DNA of 43,519 nucleotides from Desulfotomaculum sp. (GCA_016841675.1 JAENYQ010000022.1:1-43519); one strand, 5' to 3'. Counted from the stretch's first letter, positions 15,810-25,238 are shown. Notes: generated by a model not told the origin, from the sequence alone. Program-made: numbers and translations.

Positions 15810-17309
15810 ATGTCCCAGGAAAAAAAAGACCATCCCGCAACCGGTCAGGAAACTGAAGACCTTAATGAATTAATGCAGATTCGGCGGGAAAAACTGGCCG
15901 AATTTAGGGAGCAGGGTATTGAACCGTACGGCAGTAAGTACGAGTTTAACCACAATGCCGCCCTGGTAACAGGAGATTTCGATGCTTTTGAAGGGCAGGA
16001 AGTATCCCTGGCCGGCCGGATTATGGCCAAGCGGGGGCACGGCAAGGCGGCATTTGCCAACATCCAGGATGCCACCGGACTAATCCAAATTTATGCGCGC
16101 CTGAACGATGTGGGCGAAGAGGCCTACGAGCTGTTCACCAAACTGGATATTGGCGATATCGTCGGGGTTACCGGTAAAGTGTTTAAAACCCGTACCGGGG
16201 AAGTCACCGTGGCGGTGCAAGTCTTGCAGCTGTTAAGCAAGTCCCTGCGCCCGCTGCCCGAAAAATGGCACGGCCTGCGTGATGTGGAACTACGCTATCG
16301 CCAACGTTACGTGGACCTAATTGTCAATCCCCAGGTCAAAGATACCTTTGTCAAGCGCAGTCGGATCATCCATGCCATCCGCAGCTATATGGAGCAGCGA
16401 GGTTTTTTGGAGGTTGAAACCCCCATGATGCACCCCATTGCCGGGGGGGCCACTGCCAAGCCCTTTACCACACACCATAATACCCTGGATATGAATTTGT
16501 TCCTGCGCATTGCGCCGGAATTGTACCTCAAACGGCTGCTGGTAGGCGGTTTTGAAAAGGTTTATGAAATTAACCGCAGCTTCCGTAACGAGGGCATCAG
16601 CACCAGGCACAACCCGGAATTCACCATGCTGGAGCTATATCAGGCTTACGCCGATTACACCGATATGATGGACCTCGCTGAGGATTTAATTACCAACGTA
16701 GCCCGGCAAGTGCTGAGCACACTGGAGCTGCGTTATGGTGAACAGGAAATTAAGCTGGACAAGCCCTGGGCCCGGATACCCATGCTGGAAGCGGTAAAAC
16801 AGCACAGCGGGGTGGATTTTGCCTCGCTGCAGACCGGCGCTGAGGCCTATGAGGCCGTGCGTCACTTGCACCTGGAAGTGGACCGTGATGAGTCCTGGGG
16901 TTCTGTACTGAATAAAGTGTTTGAGGAGCTGGTGGAGCCCAAACTAATCCAGCCTACTTTTATTTTCGATTACCCGGTTGATATTTCCCCCCTGGCCAAA
17001 AAAAGAGAGGACCGGCCCGACCTGACTTACCGGTTTGAATTGTTCATCTGCGGCCGGGAAATGGCCAATGCCTTTTCCGAACTGAACGATCCCCTGGATC
17101 AACGGGAAAGATTTGTGAATCAGCTGGAGAAAAGACGCGCCGGGGATGATGAGGCGCACATGATGGACGAGGATTATATCAACGCCCTGGAATACGGCAT
17201 GCCTCCCGCCGGCGGGATGGGCATCGGCATTGATCGGCTGGTGATGCTGCTTACCGATTCCCCATCCATCCGAGACGTGATCCTGTTTCCACTGTTGAAA
17301 CCCAGATAG
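15810..17309 (+). CDS. lysS: Lysine-tRNA ligase (class II)
   Basis: LysS charges tRNA-Lys with lysine. The 499-residue protein has the N-terminal OB-fold anticodon-binding domain (about 60-160, with [19 protein letters not shown]) and the class II catalytic core. Motif 2 reads [18 protein letters not shown] and motif 3 reads [12 protein letters not shown] near the C-terminus. An acidic, disordered N-terminal stretch of about 25 residues is usual. The ribosome site is TGGAGG about 11 bases before the ATG. A long hairpin of family R3 follows directly, probably ending the transcript. Confidence 0.97.
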   Translation: MSQEKKDHPATGQETEDLNELMQIRREKLAEFREQGIEPYGSKYEFNHNAALVTGDFDAFEGQEVSLAGRIMAKRGHGKAAFANIQDATGLIQIYARLNDVGEEAYELFTKLDIGDIVGVTGKVFKTRTGEVTVAVQVLQLLSKSLRPLPEKWHGLRDVELRYRQRYVDLIVNPQVKDTFVKRSRIIHAIRSYMEQRGFLEVETPMMHPIAGGATAKPFTTHHNTLDMNLFLRIAPELYLKRLLVGGFEKVYEINRSFRNEGISTRHNPEFTMLELYQAYADYTDMMDLAEDLITNVARQVLSTLELRYGEQEIKLDKPWARIPMLEAVKQHSGVDFASLQTGAEAYEAVRHLHLEVDRDESWGSVLNKVFEELVEPKLIQPTFIFDYPVDISPLAKKREDRPDLTYRFELFICGREMANAFSELNDPLDQRERFVNQLEKRRAGDDEAHMMDEDYINALEYGMPPAGGMGIGIDRLVMLLTDSPSIRDVILFPLLKPR

Positions 17310-17315
17310 GTGCGT

Positions 17316-17390
17316 GGTGCCAGGTGTTGCAAGTTGGGTTTGTTGCAAATCTTTGATTTGCAACAAACCCAACTTGCAACACCTGGCACC
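17316..17390. repeat. Long hairpin element R3, copy 1
   Basis: A 75-base near-perfect inverted repeat. The arms start GGTGCCAGGTGTTGCAAG and end CTTGCAACACCTGGCACC. A five-base inner segment reads TTGGG on the left and CCCAA on the right, then TTTGTTGCAAAT closes on its complement. It begins seven bases after the lysS stop. Copies at 22415 and 43465 carry different but complementary inner segments. Confidence 0.85.
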
Positions 17391-17413
17391 AAAGCTTGGC
17401 ACCAAACAGCATA

Positions 17414-17442
17414 TTGACAATTGAAAAACCTTATGGTAACAT
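17414..17442 (+). promoter_or_regulatory. Promoter before the Ala/Asn tRNA locus
   Basis: TTGACA (17414-17419), a 17-base spacer and TAACAT (17437-17442), about 65 bases upstream of the tRNA-like sequence at 17508. Confidence 0.6.
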
Positions 17443-17507
17443 TAGAACTCGGGGCGTGAGGATACGCGTTACCGCCTTGGTTCCACAGCTATCGTTTTTG
17501 CAGATAC

Positions 17508-17611
17508 GGGGGTGTAGCTCAGTTGGGAGAGCACCTGCCTTGCAAGCAGGGGGTCACCGCATCCGGCTGTTAACCGGAGGGTTGCTGGTTCGAATCCAGC
17601 TCGGGGAGCCA
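17508..17611 (+). pseudogene. Chimeric tRNA: tRNA-Ala(UGC) 5' part fused to tRNA-Asn(GUU) 3' part
   Basis: The first 50 or so bases are a normal tRNA-Ala: acceptor strand GGGGGTG, D-arm, and anticodon arm CCTGC-CTTGCAA-GCAGG (UGC). After GGGTCACCG the sequence switches to tRNA-Asn from the end of its D-arm: anticodon arm TCCGG-CTGTTAA-CCGGA (GUU), T-arm GCTGG-TTCGAAT-CCAGC, acceptor TCGGGGA, G and CCA. The 104-base product has two anticodon arms and acceptor strands that cannot pair (GGGGGTG against TCGGGGA). It looks like a deletion joining two adjacent tRNA genes and should not work as either. Confidence 0.85.
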
Positions 17612-17673
17612 AAAAAAAGGGGACAGGCTACTTTTTTCGATTTTTGAAAAAAGTAGCCTGTCCCCTTTTTTTT
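17611..17673. repeat. R4-type palindrome acting as terminator after the tRNA
   Basis: Arms of 28 bases (17611-17638 and 17646-17673) are perfectly complementary: eight A, then GGGGACAGGCTAC, six T and C. The run of eight T at the right end makes it a terminator on the plus strand, and the A run does the same on the minus strand. Nothing else is seen between here and 17760. Confidence 0.8.
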
Positions 17674-17767
17674 TGGAATGCACAAAAAAACAAAAAATAA
17701 TGAGCAATAAAGCCTGGGATGGAGATATTATAGGATAAATGATTAAAACTGACGTTTTATGAATTGA

Positions 17768-17811
17768 AGTCAAAAGTGTTATACTGTACGTAAAAGTTAG
17801 TCAAAGTCAAA
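17768..17811 (+). promoter_or_regulatory. Possible CtsR-binding region before ctsR
   Basis: AGTCAAA occurs at 17768, 17799 and 17805, and a TATACT -10-like box lies at 17780-17785. CtsR in Bacillus binds two RGTCAAA heptads three bases apart; the spacing here does not match that rule, so the call is tentative. Confidence 0.35.
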
Positions 17812-17854
17812 GTCTAATGAGGCTTAAGCTAAAGTGAGGGGGTGCTGACTAAAA

Positions 17855-18328
17855 ATGGCTAGTTTGGCCAGCCTTATTGAGAGCTATTTAAATAGTTTAA
17901 TGAGTGAGAGCGGTAAAAAGTTAATTGAAATACAGCGCAACGAACTGGCCGAAAAATTTAACTGCGCGCCTTCCCAGATTAATTATGTGCTTACCACCAG
18001 GTTTACTATTGCCAGGGGTTACACAGTGGAAAGCCGCCGGGGTGGCGGGGGCTATGTGCGCATAGAAAAGGTACCCCTTAACACCGGGGAAATTGATCTA
18101 ATTGCCGAGATAGTCGACCTGGTGGGCGACAGCATTTCCGAGCGGGGCGCCGTAGCAATACTAGCGCGGCTGTTGGAAGAAGGCCTAATTACCCGCCGGG
18201 AGGCGGCCCTGATTAATTCCGTAATCATTCGCAATGTGCTGCGCATTGGACAGCCGGCCCGGAATCAGCTACGGGCCAATATAATAAAATCCGTGCTGAT
18301 AACTCTGTTCAAGAACCAAAATAAATAA
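17855..18328 (+). CDS. ctsR: Transcriptional repressor CtsR
   Basis: CtsR represses clp protease genes until heat or protein damage inactivates it. The 157-residue protein has the winged helix-turn-helix in its first half (RNELAEKFNCAPSQINYVL) and the wing SRRGGGGYVRI, the temperature-sensing glycine loop of CtsR. The C-terminal dimerisation and ClpC-contact half follows. It is the first gene of ctsR-mcsA-mcsB-clpC, the usual arrangement, and probably controls its own operon. The ribosome site AGGGGGT is about 11 bases before the ATG. Confidence 0.95.
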   Translation: MASLASLIESYLNSLMSESGKKLIEIQRNELAEKFNCAPSQINYVLTTRFTIARGYTVESRRGGGGYVRIEKVPLNTGEIDLIAEIVDLVGDSISERGAVAILARLLEEGLITRREAALINSVIIRNVLRIGQPARNQLRANIIKSVLITLFKNQNK

Positions 18329-18349
18329 TCATCCGGAGTGTGATTAGAT

Positions 18350-18859
18350 ATGCTTTGTGAAAGGTGCCAGGAAAGACCGGCCACCGTACACTATACTGAA
18401 GTGATTAACAACAAACAAAGGAAGATGAACCTTTGCGAAATCTGTGCCGGGCAGGTGCAGGCCGAAGGGCTTGGTTTTCTACCGCAAATGAACCTGCACA
18501 ATTTCCTGGCCGGTTTTTGGAATCAAATGCCCGGAGCGCAGCAGTTTACGCCCCAGGCCCGGGAAGATGTCAAATGCCAGGTTTGCAACATGCCCGAAAG
18601 CCTGCTGGCCCAAAAAGGGTTGTTGGGCTGCGGTGATTGTTACCAGCATTTCGGCGACCGCCTGGACCCGTTAATGAAAAGAATACACGGTTCATGTAAT
18701 CATACCGGCAAGGTGCCGGCACGTACCGGTGGCCACATCCGGTCTGTTAAACAAATCGAAGCACTGCGCGGCCAATTGCGTGACGCGGTGACCGCCGAAG
18801 AATTCGAGAAAGCGGCCAAACTGCGTGACCAAATTAAACAGCTGGAACAGGAATTGTAG
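18350..18859 (+). CDS. mcsA: McsA zinc-finger adaptor, activator of McsB
   Basis: McsA binds and activates the protein-arginine kinase McsB and links it to CtsR and ClpC. The 169-residue protein carries two four-cysteine zinc modules: Cys3, Cys6, Cys29, Cys32, and Cys76, Cys79, Cys94, Cys97. A C-terminal UVR motif (AEEFEKAAKLRDQIKQLE, about 149-166) forms the helical hairpin that contacts McsB. All parts expected of McsA are present. mcsB starts within 12 bases of the stop. Confidence 0.94.
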   Translation: MLCERCQERPATVHYTEVINNKQRKMNLCEICAGQVQAEGLGFLPQMNLHNFLAGFWNQMPGAQQFTPQAREDVKCQVCNMPESLLAQKGLLGCGDCYQHFGDRLDPLMKRIHGSCNHTGKVPARTGGHIRSVKQIEALRGQLRDAVTAEEFEKAAKLRDQIKQLEQEL

Positions 18860-18870
18860 GAGGGGTGCCC

Positions 18871-19941
18871 GTGGGTATCAAAGAGACAGTCAGCAATGCT
18901 TACAGCGCCTGGATGGAGTCCGACGGGTTGGATGGGGATATTGCCATTAGCTGCCGGGTTAGAATAGCCCGCAACTTAAAAGGGTACCCCTTCCCGCACC
19001 TGTTGGACCAGGAAAAGGCCGGGGAGATCATTAATACCGTCCAGCCCGTGCTGGAAAGTGAATTCATGTTAGAAAAGGCGGGTAAATTTGAAGTTACCCG
19101 CATGGTTGAATTGAGCCCGGTGGAGAGGCAGATACTAGTAGAGAAGCACCTAATCAGCCCCGACCTGCTGCAGAAACACGAAAAGAAGGCGGTGGCCCTA
19201 CGGGAGGATGAGGTGCTTAGCGTGATGATTAATGAGGAGGACCACCTGCGGATCCAGTGCTTGCTGCCGGGGCTGCAGCTGAAAAAAGCCTGGGAATTGG
19301 TGGACCGGGTGGACGACGGATTGGAAAACACCGTTGACTTTGCTTTTTCAGAGAAATACGGCTACCTGACCGCCTGCCCCACCAACGCTGGTACCGGACT
19401 GCGAGCATCAGTAATGCTGCACTTACCCGGCCTGGTACTGTTAGACCAGGTTAGAGGAATCTTCGCCAGTATGTCCAAGCTTGGTTTCGCCGTCCGCGGC
19501 CTTTATGGTGAGGGCACCGAGGCCTTGGGCAACCTGTTCCAGGTTTCCAACCAGGTTACCATGGGGCATTCCGAGCAAGAAGTAATCAATAGTCTGGTTT
19601 CCGTGGCCGGGCAGCTGATGCTTCAGGAGCGTATGGCGCGTAAGGTGCTGCTGCGTGAGCGGCGGGAACAGCTGCAAGATCGGGTAGGACGTTCTTATGG
19701 GATTCTGAAACACGCCCGGATTATCTCCTCTGAAGAGAGTATGCGCCGGTTATCCGACCTTAAAATGGGTCTTGATCTTGGTTTGACAGAAGGTACCCAG
19801 CCAGGCCAGCTTATTGAATTGATGATTATGACCAGGCCCGCATTTTTACTCCAAGAAAAGCAGCGCGAGCTTACTCCTCTGCAGCGGGATGTGCTGCGGG
19901 CCGATTTAATTAGAAAAAGTTTAAACCAGGGGGTGAAATAA
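18871..19941 (+). CDS. mcsB: Protein-arginine kinase McsB
   Basis: McsB phosphorylates arginines on damaged or regulatory proteins, marking them for ClpC-ClpP and inactivating CtsR. It is a bacterial phosphagen-kinase fold of 356 residues. Signatures are SCRVRIARNL near the N-terminus, NEEDHLRIQ for substrate binding, and CPTNAGTGLRASVMLHLPGL with the conserved cysteine. I chose GTG 18871, seven bases after AGGAGGGG; GTG 18865 is too close to that site. The clpC start codon directly follows the stop. Confidence 0.94.
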   Translation: MGIKETVSNAYSAWMESDGLDGDIAISCRVRIARNLKGYPFPHLLDQEKAGEIINTVQPVLESEFMLEKAGKFEVTRMVELSPVERQILVEKHLISPDLLQKHEKKAVALREDEVLSVMINEEDHLRIQCLLPGLQLKKAWELVDRVDDGLENTVDFAFSEKYGYLTACPTNAGTGLRASVMLHLPGLVLLDQVRGIFASMSKLGFAVRGLYGEGTEALGNLFQVSNQVTMGHSEQEVINSLVSVAGQLMLQERMARKVLLRERREQLQDRVGRSYGILKHARIISSEESMRRLSDLKMGLDLGLTEGTQPGQLIELMIMTRPAFLLQEKQRELTPLQRDVLRADLIRKSLNQGVK

Positions 19942-22389
19942 ATGAACGGAAAATTTACGCAAGGAGCCCAGAAAGTTTTTATGCTGTCCAGAGAAGAAGC
20001 AGGCGGATTAAAGCACCCTTACCTTGGTACCGAGCATGTTCTGCTGGGGCTGATTAGGGAAGGCGAAGGTCTGGCGGCCAAAGCATTGGCCGGACTTGGC
20101 ATCGGAGCGGATCAGGTGCGCGAAATAGTTGAACAAACCACCGGCCGGGGGGAAAACGAGGTTAAAGAAATAGTGCCGACGGCCCGGGTCAAAAAAGTAA
20201 TCGAGCTATCGGTAGAGGAAGCTCGTCGGATGGGTAACAGCTATGTGGGTACCGAACACATCCTTTTAGGCCTGATTAGGGAAGGCGAAGGTATGGCCGC
20301 CCAGATTATGGCCGCTTTTGGTGTGGACCACGATAAAATGATTAATTTGGTCACCCAGCTCCTGAGCGGCAGCGGCGGCGCTTCCCAAGGGCAGCAGTCC
20401 CAGCAGGGTTGTCCCAACGGCACCTGCGGCGCCGGTAACACTGTGGCCCTGGACCAGTTTGGCCGTGATCTTACTGCCATGGCCAGGGAAGATGGCTTGG
20501 ACCCGGTGGTGGGTCGTGAAAAGGAAATTGAGCGGGTGGTGCAGATCCTGAGCCGCCGCACTAAGAACAACCCGGTACTCATCGGCGACCCCGGCGTAGG
20601 CAAAACCGCTATTGTAGAAGGCTTGGCCCAGCGCATCACCTCCGGCGGTGTGCCCGAGATGTTAACCGACAAGCGGCTGGTGACCCTGGATCTGGCTTCA
20701 TTGGTGGCCGGTACCAAGTACCGGGGCGAGTTTGAGGATCGGCTGAAAAAAGTAGTCGAAGAAATCATTCGGGAAAAAAACATTATTGTATTTATTGATG
20801 AACTGCATACCATAATCGGGGCCGGTGCCGCCGAGGGGGCCATCGATGCTGCCAACATTTTAAAGCCTGCTCTGGCCAGGGGGGAACTGCAGTGCATTGG
20901 CGCCACTACCCTGGACGAATACCGCAAGTACATCGAACGGGATTCCGCCCTGGAACGGCGCTTTCAGCCCATCACAGTGGATGAACCCACCGTAGATGAA
21001 ACAGTGGAGATCTTAAAAGGGCTGCGGGACCGGTACGAAGCCCATCACCGAGTACGGATCACCGATGAAGCGCTGGAGGCTGCCGCCCGGCTGGGTGACC
21101 GCTATATAGCAGACCGGTTCCTGCCGGACAAAGCCATCGACCTGATGGATGAAGCCGGTTCCCGGGTACGGCTGCAGGTGCTTACCGTGCCCCCCGAGGT
21201 TAAAGAACTTGAAGGGCGCATCGAGGAAGCGCATAAAGAAAAAGAATCTGCGGTTAATAACCAGGAGTTTGAAAAGGCAGCCCAATTTAGGGACGAGGAA
21301 AATAAATTGCGGGGCGAACTGGAGAGTATGCGCGGCAGCTGGCAGAAGCAGAAGGGCGGCGCCGAACTTGAAGTGACCGCCGAAGATATCGCCCAAATTG
21401 TGGGCAGTTGGACCGGCATCCCGGTCCGTCAGCTGGCTGAGGAAGAGTCTGAGCGGTTGCTGCGGATGGAGTCAATTCTGCACCAGCGGGTAATTGGCCA
21501 GGATGAAGCTGTTAAAGCGGTTTCCCGGGCCATGCGCCGCGCCCGGGCCGGGCTTAAAGATCCCAAACGGCCCATTGGCTCTTTTATCTTCCTGGGCCCC
21601 ACCGGTGTAGGCAAGACCGAGCTGGCCCGAGCCCTGGCCGAGGCCCTCTTTGGCGATGAAGACGCCATGGTGCGCATGGACATGAGTGAATACATGGAAA
21701 AATTCGCGGTCAGCCGCCTGGTGGGGGCACCTCCGGGCTACGTGGGCTACGATGAAGGCGGCCAACTAACCGAGGCGGTGCGCCGTAAGCCGTACTCCGT
21801 GGTGCTGCTGGACGAGATTGAAAAAGCGCACCCCGATGTGTTCAACATACTACTACAGGTACTGGAGGACGGCCGCCTGACCGACGCCAAGGGTCGTACC
21901 GTGGACTTCCGCAACACCGTTATTATTATGACCACTAATGTGGGCGTGAGCATGATTAAACGGGCCACTACGCTGGGATTCAGGACTGACGATAATCAGG
22001 ATTCGGGTTACGCAGGGATGAAGAAAAAGCTCACTGACGAACTGCGCCGCACCTTCCGGCCCGAATTTCTCAACCGGGTTGACGAGACAATCGTGTTCCA
22101 CTCCCTGACCCGGGACCACATCAAGGACATCGTCGGGTTGATGGTGCGCGAGGTGGCCCAGCGGCTGGCCGAGCAGGAGATCAAAGTTGAAGTTACCGAG
22201 CCCGCTATGGAATACCTGGCCCGGGAGGGTTTTGACGAGGACTACGGCGCCAGACCACTGCGTCGGGCCATCCAAAAAGAAATCGAAGATCGATTGTCCG
22301 AGGAGATGCTGCGCGGCACCTTCAAACGCGGCGACCGGGTACGCATTCACCGCGAGGCCGAGGATGACCTAACAGTAGAAAAAGTCTAG
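19942..22389 (+). CDS. clpC: ATP-dependent Clp protease ATP-binding subunit ClpC
   Basis: ClpC is the Hsp100 unfoldase that feeds proteins to ClpP, with McsB acting as marker or adaptor. The 815-residue protein has two N-terminal Clp_N repeats (about 1-145), a first AAA+ module with Walker A GDPGVGKT at 215-222, a middle domain with a UVR motif near residue 439 ([11 protein letters not shown]) and a second AAA+ module with GPTGVGKT at 552-559. The C-terminal ClpP-docking part is intact. The ATG immediately follows the mcsB stop. An R3 hairpin ends the operon. Confidence 0.97.
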   Translation: MNGKFTQGAQKVFMLSREEAGGLKHPYLGTEHVLLGLIREGEGLAAKALAGLGIGADQVREIVEQTTGRGENEVKEIVPTARVKKVIELSVEEARRMGNSYVGTEHILLGLIREGEGMAAQIMAAFGVDHDKMINLVTQLLSGSGGASQGQQSQQGCPNGTCGAGNTVALDQFGRDLTAMAREDGLDPVVGREKEIERVVQILSRRTKNNPVLIGDPGVGKTAIVEGLAQRITSGGVPEMLTDKRLVTLDLASLVAGTKYRGEFEDRLKKVVEEIIREKNIIVFIDELHTIIGAGAAEGAIDAANILKPALARGELQCIGATTLDEYRKYIERDSALERRFQPITVDEPTVDETVEILKGLRDRYEAHHRVRITDEALEAAARLGDRYIADRFLPDKAIDLMDEAGSRVRLQVLTVPPEVKELEGRIEEAHKEKESAVNNQEFEKAAQFRDEENKLRGELESMRGSWQKQKGGAELEVTAEDIAQIVGSWTGIPVRQLAEEESERLLRMESILHQRVIGQDEAVKAVSRAMRRARAGLKDPKRPIGSFIFLGPTGVGKTELARALAEALFGDEDAMVRMDMSEYMEKFAVSRLVGAPPGYVGYDEGGQLTEAVRRKPYSVVLLDEIEKAHPDVFNILLQVLEDGRLTDAKGRTVDFRNTVIIMTTNVGVSMIKRATTLGFRTDDNQDSGYAGMKKKLTDELRRTFRPEFLNRVDETIVFHSLTRDHIKDIVGLMVREVAQRLAEQEIKVEVTEPAMEYLAREGFDEDYGARPLRRAIQKEIEDRLSEEMLRGTFKRGDRVRIHREAEDDLTVEKV

Positions 22390-22392
22390 ACT

Positions 22393-22489
22393 CTGGTGCC
22401 AGGTGATGGAGCTTGGTGCCAGGTGTTGCAAGATGGATTTGTTGCACATCTATGATTTGCAACAAATCCATCTTGCAACACCTGGCACC
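22393..22489. repeat. Long hairpin element R3, copy 2
   Basis: The 75-base hairpin at 22415-22489 has the same outer arms as copy 1 but an inner ATGGA on the left matched by TCCAT on the right. A preceding partial unit, GGTGCCAGGTGATGGAG (22395-22411), shows the element is partly duplicated. It begins a few bases after the clpC stop. Confidence 0.85.
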
Positions 22490-22504
22490 AAAGCCTGCCA
22501 CCCA

Positions 22505-22513
22505 TGCTATAAT
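22505..22513 (+). promoter_or_regulatory. Extended -10 promoter of radA
   Basis: TGCTATAAT at 22505-22513 is an extended -10 element about 30 bases before the radA ATG. The expected -35 region falls in the tail of the R3 hairpin and is not a good match. A similar TGCTATAATAG precedes gltX. Confidence 0.5.
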
Positions 22514-22543
22514 AGAAAAACAAATATTACGGGAGAGTTTACC

Positions 22544-23899
22544 ATGTCTGCCAAAAAAACTGGTTTTTACTGTAACGCGTGCGGGCATTTCACCTCCCGC
22601 TGGCTGGGCCGGTGTGCCGGGTGCGGAGAATGGAACACCTATGTTGAAGAAACGCTGCCAACCGGGCGGGAAAGCCGCTCCGCCGCTGCTGGCGGTGAGG
22701 CTCCCGTTGCGGTAACCGAGGTATCCCTGGTAGATGACGAGCGGCGGTCTACCGGCATGGCTGAGTTGGACCGGGTGCTGGGTGGTGGTCTGGTGCCGGG
22801 CTCACTGGTGCTCTTGGGCGGCGATCCCGGGATTGGGAAATCCACCCTGATGTTGCAGGTGGCCGGCACCATCAGTTCCGGCGGCAGCCGGGTGCTATAT
22901 GTATCCGGTGAGGAGTCGACCCGGCAAATCAGGCTTAGGGCGGACAGGCTTGGGGCAGTAAGGCCGGAACTGTACCTGTATGCTGAAACTGATCTGGATG
23001 CTATAGAAAAACAAGTGGGTAAAGTTAACCCGCTGCTCATGGTGGTGGATTCCATCCAGACTATGTACGGCCCGGATTTGGGTTCATCGCCGGGCAGCGT
23101 CAGCCAGGTGCGGGAATGCACGGCGCGGCTAATGCGTCTGGCCAAGGAGCGTTCCATCTCGGTTTTTGTGGTGGGGCACGTGACCAAGGAAGGCATGATT
23201 GCCGGTCCCCGGGTGATGGAACATATGGTGGACGTGGTCTTATATTTTGAGGGTGAAAGGCACCAGTCCTTTCGGATCCTGCGCGGTGTTAAAAATCGCT
23301 TCGGTTCTACCAATGAAATCGGTATCTTTGAAATGTCGGGGACCGGATTGCGTGAAGTAACCAATCCTTCATCATTTTTCCTGATGGATTATGCGCACCG
23401 GGACGCCGCCGGTTCGGTGGTGGTACCCACTATGGAGGGTACCAGGCCGCTGTTGGTGGAGATGCAAGCCCTGGTAAGCCCCACATCCTTTGGGGTGCCT
23501 CGGCGCATGACCACCGGGGTGGACCACAATCGGACCGCGCTGATTATGGCGGTGCTGGAAAAACGGCTGGGGTTGATGTTGGGTAACTGTGACGCCTACG
23601 TGAACGTTGTGGGCGGGGTACGGATTGATGAACCGGCCGTAGACCTTGGTATCGCGGTGGCCCTGGCCTCCAGCTTCCGGGAACGGGTTATTGACGGCAA
23701 TACCGTTGTGCTGGGTGAATTGGGTCTAACTGGCGAACTAAGGCCGGTGTCGGCAGTGGAAAAACGGGTGCGCGAGGCAGCCCGGCTAGGTTTTGGGCGC
23801 TGTATCATTCCCCGGCAGAAAGACGTCCCAGCCGAATCCGGGCTGCAAATTATGCAGGCGGCTACACTGGCCGAGGCGTTTGAACTTTTATTTGGTTAA
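22544..23899 (+). CDS. radA: DNA repair protein RadA
   Basis: RadA is a RecA-like motor that drives branch migration and processing of recombination intermediates. I set the start at ATG 22544, after GGGAGAG, giving 451 residues; a longer open frame to 22403 only reads through repeat R3. The N-terminal C4 zinc finger uses Cys10, Cys13, Cys24 and Cys27. Walker A is GGDPGIGKST at 92-101 and the RadA-specific KNRFG is at 250-254. The C-terminal Lon-protease-like domain follows. It sits between clpC and disA, as in Bacillus. Confidence 0.96.
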   Translation: MSAKKTGFYCNACGHFTSRWLGRCAGCGEWNTYVEETLPTGRESRSAAAGGEAPVAVTEVSLVDDERRSTGMAELDRVLGGGLVPGSLVLLGGDPGIGKSTLMLQVAGTISSGGSRVLYVSGEESTRQIRLRADRLGAVRPELYLYAETDLDAIEKQVGKVNPLLMVVDSIQTMYGPDLGSSPGSVSQVRECTARLMRLAKERSISVFVVGHVTKEGMIAGPRVMEHMVDVVLYFEGERHQSFRILRGVKNRFGSTNEIGIFEMSGTGLREVTNPSSFFLMDYAHRDAAGSVVVPTMEGTRPLLVEMQALVSPTSFGVPRRMTTGVDHNRTALIMAVLEKRLGLMLGNCDAYVNVVGGVRIDEPAVDLGIAVALASSFRERVIDGNTVVLGELGLTGELRPVSAVEKRVREAARLGFGRCIIPRQKDVPAESGLQIMQAATLAEAFELLFG

Positions 23900-24008
23900 G
23901 CATATACTATAAAGAGAGTCTAAAAGCGCACGGAACACGCTCAAGGCTTTTACAACATACGCTGTAATGAATTAGTTTTTAAGTGGCAATATTTGGAGGA
24001 GAGACAAA

Positions 24009-25070
24009 GTGGAAGACAGGTTGCTCATAGTACTACGCATTGTGGCACCCGGTACAGCGTTGCGGGATGGCCTGGAGAATATTTTGCGGGCCAAGACCGG
24101 CGGATTACTGGTCATTGGCGACGGTCCGGATATAATGGAGCTTGCCGAAGGTGGTTTTGCAGTTAATGCCGCTTTTACGCCGGCTAACCTGTATGAACTG
24201 GCGAAAATGGACGGAGCTATTATTATCACTAAAGACATTAAAAGCATCATTGCTGCCAATACCCAGCTGATTCCCAACTTAAGCATCCCGTCCAGTGAAA
24301 CGGGCATTAGGCATCGCACTGCGGAGCGGGTGGCAAAGCAGACCGATTCGCTGGTGATATCAATCTCTCAACGGCGGGGAGTTATAACCATCTATAAGGG
24401 CAGCCTAAAATACGTATTAAAAGATCTGGGGGTAATCCTCACCAAGGCCAACCAGGCACTGCAGACACTGGAAAAATACCGCAGTGTTCTAGACCGGGTC
24501 ATGGCTAATTTGGGGATCCTTGAATTTGAGGATGCAGTGACACTATTCGATGTGGCCAAAGTTATCCAGCGCACCGAAATGGTCTTGCGTGTGGTCAAGG
24601 AAATTGATCGTTACATAAGTGAGCTGGGGACAGAAGGCCGCCTAATTACCATGCAAATGGAAGAACTGGTAGCTAACGTAGACCACGAAGCCCTGTTGGT
24701 GGTCCACGATTACAGTACCCCGGGGCTGGAAAAGACACCCGAGAATATCATGGCTATGCTCAGCAGTTGGCCTGCCGAGGACCTGCTGGATCTCTCCCTG
24801 ATTGCCCGGGCTCTGGGTTACCCGGGTAGCGCCAGTATCTTGGACCAGGGCGTTACCTCCCGCGGATACCGGGTATTACAAAAGATACCGCGTTTACCCA
24901 TGCAGGTGGTGGAAAATATGGTCCAGGAATTCGCAACGTTCCGTAAAATCCTTGGTGCCACCATAGAAGAACTGGACGCGGTGGAAGGCATCGGAGAGGT
25001 TCGGGCCCGGTCCATCAAAGAAGGGCTCCAGCGTTACCGTGAACAGCTAGCCCAAGAACGCCACGTTTAA
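24009..25070 (+). CDS. disA: Diadenylate cyclase and DNA integrity scanning protein DisA
   Basis: DisA makes cyclic di-AMP and scans DNA for branched lesions, linking genome integrity to signalling. The 353-residue protein has the DAC catalytic motifs DGA at 68-70 and RHRTAER at 101-107, a helical linker, and a C-terminal helix-hairpin-helix domain (IEELDAVEGIGEVRARSIKE) that binds DNA. The start is GTG 24009, preceded by GGAGGAG. An R4 palindrome begins six bases after the stop. Its place after radA matches Bacillus order. Confidence 0.96.
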   Translation: MEDRLLIVLRIVAPGTALRDGLENILRAKTGGLLVIGDGPDIMELAEGGFAVNAAFTPANLYELAKMDGAIIITKDIKSIIAANTQLIPNLSIPSSETGIRHRTAERVAKQTDSLVISISQRRGVITIYKGSLKYVLKDLGVILTKANQALQTLEKYRSVLDRVMANLGILEFEDAVTLFDVAKVIQRTEMVLRVVKEIDRYISELGTEGRLITMQMEELVANVDHEALLVVHDYSTPGLEKTPENIMAMLSSWPAEDLLDLSLIARALGYPGSASILDQGVTSRGYRVLQKIPRLPMQVVENMVQEFATFRKILGATIEELDAVEGIGEVRARSIKEGLQRYREQLAQERHV

Positions 25071-25075
25071 ACAAG

Positions 25076-25159
25076 GGGGTCAGGCCTGTCGTAACTTCCT
25101 AACTGCGAAATTGCTATATGAAGATAATGCAGTTAGGAAGTTACGACAGGCCTGACCCC
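25076..25159. repeat. R4 palindrome, copy a (after disA)
   Basis: A perfect 31-base stem (25076-25106 with 25129-25159) around a 22-base loop. The arm begins GGGGTCAGGCCTGTCGTAAC. The same arm occurs at 28315 and 28881; the loops differ. It may also terminate disA transcription. Confidence 0.85.
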
Positions 25160-25238
25160 TTTACCTCTTCAAAGTTATATTTTGCAATAAAGGAAAACAA
25201 ACTTTAATGTCGAATACCTATAAGTATAACCCTACTAA

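Noticed and set aside
17316-17390. CRISPR-like repeat structure
   Set aside because: The palindromic repeats are single or paired units between genes, without regular spacers or cas genes.
17396-17647. Open frame of 83 codons over the tRNA locus
   Set aside because: It reads through a promoter, the fused tRNA and a terminator hairpin, without a ribosome site.
20241-20933. Long antisense frames opposite clpC, radA and cysS (for example 22639-23364 and 32118-32963)
   Set aside because: They are shadows of strongly conserved genes, have no ribosome sites and resemble no family.
22403-22543. Longer radA start
   Set aside because: The added residues come from the R3 hairpin and promoter; ATG 22544 has a ribosome site and gives the conserved zinc-finger N-terminus.
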